Shown piece after piece: positions 6,326-10,142 of a DNA stretch of 10,142 nucleotides (within the stretch, counting starts at the first letter, position 1; each line of letters opens with the position of its first letter). The DNA lies in assembly GCA_023441125.1 (NCBI GenBank), contig JAEZQV010000007.1:1-10142 (forward strand), written 5' to 3'. The translations under genes and the position numbers were made by a program. Below the pieces are notes generated by a model. It was not told the DNA's origin. It did not search any database and saw nothing but the letters and a program-made list of their open reading frames with translations. The stretch is from Bacillota bacterium. GTDB lineage: Bacteria; Bacillota_C; Negativicutes; Sporomusales; Sporomusaceae.

Positions 6326-7531
6326 ATGAGTGACAAACACGTTTATTTGGATCATTCGGCAACAACCTATATCAAACCGCAGGTCTTCGATGAAATGCTG
6401 CCCTATCTGAATACATATTACGGCAATCCGTCCTCCATTTATGCCCTGTCGCACAAGACGGAGCAGGCCATTGACCAGGCCAGGGAAAGAGTGGCCCAGG
6501 CCCTGGGAGCGGAAAAGGGTGAGATATTCTTTACCGGCGGCGGTTCAGAAGCCGACAACTGGGCATTAAAGGGTGTTGCTTTTGCCAATAAGCACCGGGG
6601 TAATCATATCATTACCACCCAGATTGAGCATCATGCCATTTTGCATGCCTGCGAGTTTTTAGAACGAAACGGCTTTGAGGTAACCTATCTGCCGGTAGAT
6701 GCGGAAGGTCTGGTGGACCCGGAAGCAGTACGGCAGGCCATTACCGATAAAACCCTGCTCGTTTCGGTGATGTTTGCCAACAATGAAATCGGCACAATCG
6801 AGCCGGTAAAAGCCATCGGCCAAATCTGCCGGGAAAAAAAGGTCTTGTTTCATACCGATGCCGTTCAGGCCGTAGGCCATGTGCCCATCCATGTAAAAGA
6901 CATGAATATTGATCTTTTGACGCTGGCTGCTCATAAATTTTACGGCCCCAAAGGCGTGGGTGCGCTGTATATCCGGCGGGGCGTAAAAATTGAAAGTCTC
7001 ATTCATGGCGGCGGTCAGGAACGGGGCAAACGGGCGGGTACGGAGAATATTGCCGGCATTGTCGGGTTGGGTAAGGCGCTGGAACTGGCGGTGGCGGAAA
7101 TGCCGGCCGAAAACAAACGCCTGGCAGCCCTACGGGATAAACTCATTAACGGGCTCACCAGCATACCGCACACCCGGCTGAATGGACCGCTAGGTGATCA
7201 GAGAATGCCGGGCAATGTGAATGTATGTTTCCGGTTCATTGAAGGCGAATCCTTGCTCCTGTTACTGGACAGCAAGGGTATCTCGGCTTCCAGCGGCAGC
7301 GCCTGCACCTCCGGCTCGCTTGATCCCTCCCATGTCTTGCTGGCGATTGGCCTGCCCCATGAAATTGCCCACGGCTCGCTGCGGCTTACGCTGGGGAGCA
7401 GCACAACCGAGGCGGATATCGATTATGTCCTGGAGGTGTTGCCCGGAATTGTGCAGCGCTTAAGGGATATGTCCCCGCTCTGGAAAAACTATCTGCAGGA
7501 ACAGGCCAAGGCCAGCGGACTCGCTGTATAG
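6326..7531 (+). CDS. nifS: Cysteine desulfurase, NifS/IscS family
   Basis: A PLP enzyme that takes sulfur from L-cysteine, leaving alanine, and passes it on as a persulfide for iron-sulfur cluster or other sulfur-requiring synthesis in the cytoplasm. Its 401 residues match the usual NifS length. Key residues: the N-terminal VYLDHSATT (6-14), TGGGSEADN (70-78), HTDAVQ (176-181), the PLP lysine Lys204 in [16 protein letters not shown] (236-241), and the catalytic Cys327 in SSGSACTSG with the SLDPSHVL that follows. The frame is open back to 6191, but 6326 is chosen because AGGAAGGTG lies six bases upstream, family homology starts there, and the extension would run through the promoter. No iscU- or nifU-like scaffold gene follows: the next gene is convergent. 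Divergent from the nifX-like operon, so it may share control with it. Confidence 0.93.
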   Translation: MSDKHVYLDHSATTYIKPQVFDEMLPYLNTYYGNPSSIYALSHKTEQAIDQARERVAQALGAEKGEIFFTGGGSEADNWALKGVAFANKHRGNHIITTQIEHHAILHACEFLERNGFEVTYLPVDAEGLVDPEAVRQAITDKTLLVSVMFANNEIGTIEPVKAIGQICREKKVLFHTDAVQAVGHVPIHVKDMNIDLLTLAAHKFYGPKGVGALYIRRGVKIESLIHGGGQERGKRAGTENIAGIVGLGKALELAVAEMPAENKRLAALRDKLINGLTSIPHTRLNGPLGDQRMPGNVNVCFRFIEGESLLLLLDSKGISASSGSACTSGSLDPSHVLLAIGLPHEIAHGSLRLTLGSSTTEADIDYVLEVLPGIVQRLRDMSPLWKNYLQEQAKASGLAV

Positions 7532-7572
7532 TGGCAAGACTGTTACGTAGTAAATATAGAGCTATAAATTAA

Positions 7573-7611
7573 GAAGGCTAAGAAAAACCGCCCGGGTTTT
7601 TCTTAGCCTTC
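7573..7611. terminator. Long inverted repeat between convergent genes, probable bidirectional terminator
   Basis: A perfect 17-bp inverted repeat (7573-7589 with 7595-7611) around a five-base loop. It lies between the nifS stop (7531) and the stop of the chemoreceptor gene (7685). T runs sit inside the arms, and the base after each stem is not T-rich, so it is not a textbook terminator in either direction. Position and stem strength make termination or 3'-end protection for both genes the likeliest role. Confidence 0.65.
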
Positions 7612-7684
7612 AGATATTATCCGATCAGCCCTGCTACCTGTTAATTACAAAATATCACCGGCAACAGCCGCTTGTCAAGACGAA

Positions 7685-9706
7685 CTATATTTTAAATTTA
7701 CTAACCGCAAGCTGCAATTCGTGGGCCATTTGCGCCAGGGTCTGGCTGGAGACTGCCAATTCTTCCATAAATGCCGCTTGCTCCTCGGTCACTGCCGAGA
7801 CATTCTGCGCCTGAGCGGCCGCCGCTTGGCTAACCTGGTTAATGTTCCCCATAGCCGTCGCTATTTGCTGGCTGCCGCCGGCCATTTGCCGGCTGACGGC
7901 AGCTATTTGGTTAACTTCAGTGGACAGTTCGGTAATTAATGCCCGGATATCACTAAAAACATGCCCGGCCGAAGCTACCACTTCCGCCCCCGCCTTAACC
8001 TCGCGCGTACTGCCGCTCATAGCCGCCACCGCTTTGTCGGTGTCGGTCTGAATTTCCCCAATCAGCGCTGCAATTTGCTTGGCGGCTTCCTGCGACTGTT
8101 CGGCAAGCTTCCTGACCTCTTCGGCCACCACGGCGAAACCGCGCCCCTGCTCGCCGGCTCTGGCCGCCTCAATGGCCGCATTTAAGGCCAGCAGGTTGGT
8201 TTGACCGGCAATGCCGGCAATGGTGCTGACAATACTGCCAATTTCGCCGGACCGTTCGCCCAGTCTGGCAACCTCCTGAGCGGAATTTACCACCGCCGTC
8301 TCGATGGTTTCCATCTGTTTAAGCGCATTGTCCACTACGTTACTGCCTTGTTTGGCTGCATCCGTCGTTCGATTCGCCCGGGCGGCGGCCTGCTGGGCAT
8401 TGCTTGCCACGTCATCAAGCCCTGCGACAATTTGTGCCACAACGCCGGAAGTTTCTGCGATCGACTGGCGCTGCTGTTCGGCACCGCGGGCCATATCGGC
8501 AATCGTAGCCGCTACCTGCTGCACGGCTTGCGCCGACTGCTCGCCGCTCGCGGTAAGGGCCGCCGAGGCCGTGGTCAGCGTTGTTACCGAAGTGTTAACA
8601 TTGGTAATCAGCCCTTTAAGCCGCTCGATCATTTTGTTATACCCGCCCGCCAGGCTGCCGATCTCATCATTGGCCGTTACAGCAACCGGTCTTGTCAGAT
8701 CGCCGGCGGCAACCCATTCGGTAGCGGTTACTACCGTTAGAATAGGCTTGGTGATTTTATGGGCCACGACAACGGCAACTATACTCACCAGCAGTACCAC
8801 CACCAGCGACACACCGCCGGCCGCCATAGCCACTTTATTGCGTTCGGCGTTAAGAGCGGTAATGTCTTTGCCGACAAACAGCGCTCCCATCGGCTTATTG
8901 TCCGGCCCTAACAGCGGCGTGTAGGCCGTGATATACGGTTTCCCGATGACTTCAGCCTCACCGGCATACTCTTGCCCCTCTTTTAGGACTATATTGGCAA
9001 TTTGCTCATGTAAAGCGGTTCCCAGCGCACGCTGATCGCCTTGCATAATGGTTGTGGCCACGCGGGTGTCCCCTAAAAACAGCGTTACATCGGTGCCAAA
9101 TGTTTCTTTAATTCTGTCCACGACGATGTCATTACTAAGATAATACCCGGCCGAAATAACGCCGACAACCCTGCCGTCGGCATCTTTCACCGGCGTTCCT
9201 GCCCGGGCGGAAAACTTAACCACCGTCCCCGGTTCAATGGCTGCATAGTATTCGCCCCGGAGGGCATGTTTAACATTCTCCTGATTGGTGACGCTGTCCC
9301 CTTTCTTTTGTTCATGAGTACGGACAATTACGATTCCCTTTTCATCCGTGACTGTGGCAAAGTCAATATTGGCCCGCGTCAGCAGCGGTCCCAGCTTTTC
9401 CAAAACGGCCACGGCATCTTTATCTTTAATTGCCTTGATAACTCCCGGATGACTGGCCATAACGGCGCCAAAATTCAGCGCATTTTTTTGATAATCTTTA
9501 AGAGTAATAGTAAGTCCTTTCATACCTGCCTGCACCTGTTCGGTGGCAATATGATTGTTATACTGGCTGAATAAATACAGGGCCGGCACCAATGCGGCCA
9601 GGACAGCAACCACAGTAAGCATAATGGCAAACAGTATCAGCTTCACTTTAATACTGACTTTCCTTAGCGCGTGGATTTTTAAAATTCTTCCCCAAACCGG
9701 GTTCAT
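7685..9706 (-). CDS. Methyl-accepting chemotaxis protein with extracellular Cache-type sensor
   Basis: A 673-residue membrane chemoreceptor that would signal to CheA/CheW and the flagellar motor. Order of parts: short basic N-terminus; membrane segment 1 (about 23-47); an extracellular sensor of about 240 residues (50-290) with Cache-like segments such as [15 protein letters not shown] and [14 protein letters not shown]; membrane segment 2 (about 292-316); HAMP domain (about 317-370); and a long coiled-coil signalling domain. The highly conserved hairpin tip spans about 498-527 and includes [20 protein letters not shown]. Gln/Glu-rich stretches before and after the tip are plausible methylation sites. 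There is no obvious C-terminal CheR-docking pentapeptide. AGGAG nine bases upstream supports the start at 9706. It follows the EAL-domain gene by 45 bases with no GC-rich terminator between, so co-transcription is likely. Two-part Cache sensors often bind organic or amino acids; the ligand here is unknown. Confidence 0.93.
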   Translation of the reverse strand: MNPVWGRILKIHALRKVSIKVKLILFAIMLTVVAVLAALVPALYLFSQYNNHIATEQVQAGMKGLTITLKDYQKNALNFGAVMASHPGVIKAIKDKDAVAVLEKLGPLLTRANIDFATVTDEKGIVIVRTHEQKKGDSVTNQENVKHALRGEYYAAIEPGTVVKFSARAGTPVKDADGRVVGVISAGYYLSNDIVVDRIKETFGTDVTLFLGDTRVATTIMQGDQRALGTALHEQIANIVLKEGQEYAGEAEVIGKPYITAYTPLLGPDNKPMGALFVGKDITALNAERNKVAMAAGGVSLVVVLLVSIVAVVVAHKITKPILTVVTATEWVAAGDLTRPVAVTANDEIGSLAGGYNKMIERLKGLITNVNTSVTTLTTASAALTASGEQSAQAVQQVAATIADMARGAEQQRQSIAETSGVVAQIVAGLDDVASNAQQAAARANRTTDAAKQGSNVVDNALKQMETIETAVVNSAQEVARLGERSGEIGSIVSTIAGIAGQTNLLALNAAIEAARAGEQGRGFAVVAEEVRKLAEQSQEAAKQIAALIGEIQTDTDKAVAAMSGSTREVKAGAEVVASAGHVFSDIRALITELSTEVNQIAAVSRQMAGGSQQIATAMGNINQVSQAAAAQAQNVSAVTEEQAAFMEELAVSSQTLAQMAHELQLAVSKFKI

Positions 9707-9751
9707 ATCTGTCAGCTCCTCTCTTTTTGAAATTTTTTTTGAGAAAAAAAG

Positions 9752-10142
9752 TTATAAAAAACTTGAATCCAGTGCGAGCTGCCTGTTTAAAATAGCAGCC
9801 TGCTCGTTGCCCTCAACCAGCATGGTATATATATTCTCCGCAAAAGTCGGGCGGGAAAAGAAGTATCCCTGAACCTCATCACAGCCCAATTCCCGTAATA
9901 TGGCTAACTGCCGTTCGGTTTCGACTCCTTCGGCGGTAACCATAAGGCCAAGAATATGTCCCAAGGTGATGATGGCCTGAACAATGGAACGGCTCTCGGC
10001 CGAATCCTCTGCATCCTGGACAAACTTCTTATCAATCTTCAGCACATCGACCGGCAAAATTTTAAGATTGGTCAGCGAAGAATTGCCTGTCCCAAAGTCA
10101 TCCATAGCAATACGCACCCCCATGGAGCGTAATTCATGCAAG
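9752..10142 (-). CDS. EAL-domain protein (cyclic-di-GMP phosphodiesterase), partial (5' end outside window)
   Basis: C-terminal 130 codons of an EAL domain, which hydrolyses cyclic di-GMP to pGpG. Visible catalytic motifs are the metal-binding pair in DDFGTG, the lysine of LKIDKKFV, AEGVE, and the closing CDEVQGYFFSRP. The set is intact in this part, so the enzyme is probably active, although the EAL signature itself lies outside the window. The tyrosine usual after DDFGTG is Asn here, a minor change. A TTG near the window edge is internal to the domain, not a start. Whether GGDEF, PAS or other sensory domains precede it cannot be seen. It sits upstream of the chemoreceptor on the same strand. 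Confidence 0.9.
   Translation of the reverse strand, partial: LHELRSMGVRIAMDDFGTGNSSLTNLKILPVDVLKIDKKFVQDAEDSAESRSIVQAIITLGHILGLMVTAEGVETERQLAILRELGCDEVQGYFFSRPTFAENIYTMLVEGNEQAAILNRQLALDSSFL

Noticed and set aside
8304..8924. Long plus-strand open frames opposite the chemoreceptor gene
   Set aside because: Codon-bias shadows of the chemoreceptor coding strand, with no ribosome sites or domain features of their own.
9707..9751. A terminator in the T/A-rich gap between the EAL gene and the chemoreceptor gene
   Set aside because: Only A-T pairing between the runs is possible, with no GC stem; unlikely to terminate.

Overview
The window looks like a chromosomal segment from an anaerobic, moderately GC-rich Firmicute. 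Protein style suggests the Negativicutes (Sporomusaceae-like): a long Cache-type chemoreceptor, a MetN-type ATPase, a small NifX-like protein and a NifS-type desulfurase with no other nif genes. This placement is inference from sequence style; there is no rRNA or other marker. I see no insertion sequence, phage gene, tRNA, rRNA or CRISPR array.

Layout. (1) 1-554, minus: 5' part of a methionine-type ABC ATPase gene (metN), cut by the window edge. (2) 555-843: its promoter and a leader RNA with two intrinsic terminators in series, which suggests attenuation control. (3) 844-2049, minus: a PLP enzyme of the threonine synthase family with an N-terminal zinc ribbon. (4) 2160-6008, minus: a compact run read as nifX-like gene, lipoprotein substrate-binding protein, M20 dipeptidase (PepV type), then an Ldh_2-family dehydrogenase that is frameshifted in a run of six T. 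Gaps are 35, 20 and 3 bases, so this is very probably one operon. (5) 6009-6325: a divergent control region with two near-consensus sigma-A promoters facing away from each other; the minus-strand transcript meets a terminator before its first gene. (6) 6326-7531, plus: cysteine desulfurase (NifS type). (7) 7573-7611: a perfect 17-bp inverted repeat between convergent genes. (8) 7685-9706, minus: a methyl-accepting chemotaxis protein. (9) 9752-10142, minus: the C-terminal part of an EAL-domain (cyclic-di-GMP phosphodiesterase) protein, upstream of the chemoreceptor on the same strand.

How the genes may work together. The central minus-strand operon pairs solute capture with peptide or amide hydrolysis and a 2-hydroxyacid dehydrogenase; the divergent gene mobilises sulfur from cysteine, and methionine-type uptake and a threonine-synthase-like enzyme lie next door. 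A sulfur or amino-acid scavenging locus would fit, but no substrate can be read from sequence alone.

The most unusual signal is in the RNA leaders. All three minus-strand terminators, two before metN and one before the nifX-like gene, are preceded with identical spacing by the same small module: GYTGA, then a short hairpin that opens with C and closes with G, then directly AGRC, which starts the terminator stem. I do not recognise this as a known riboswitch or T-box.
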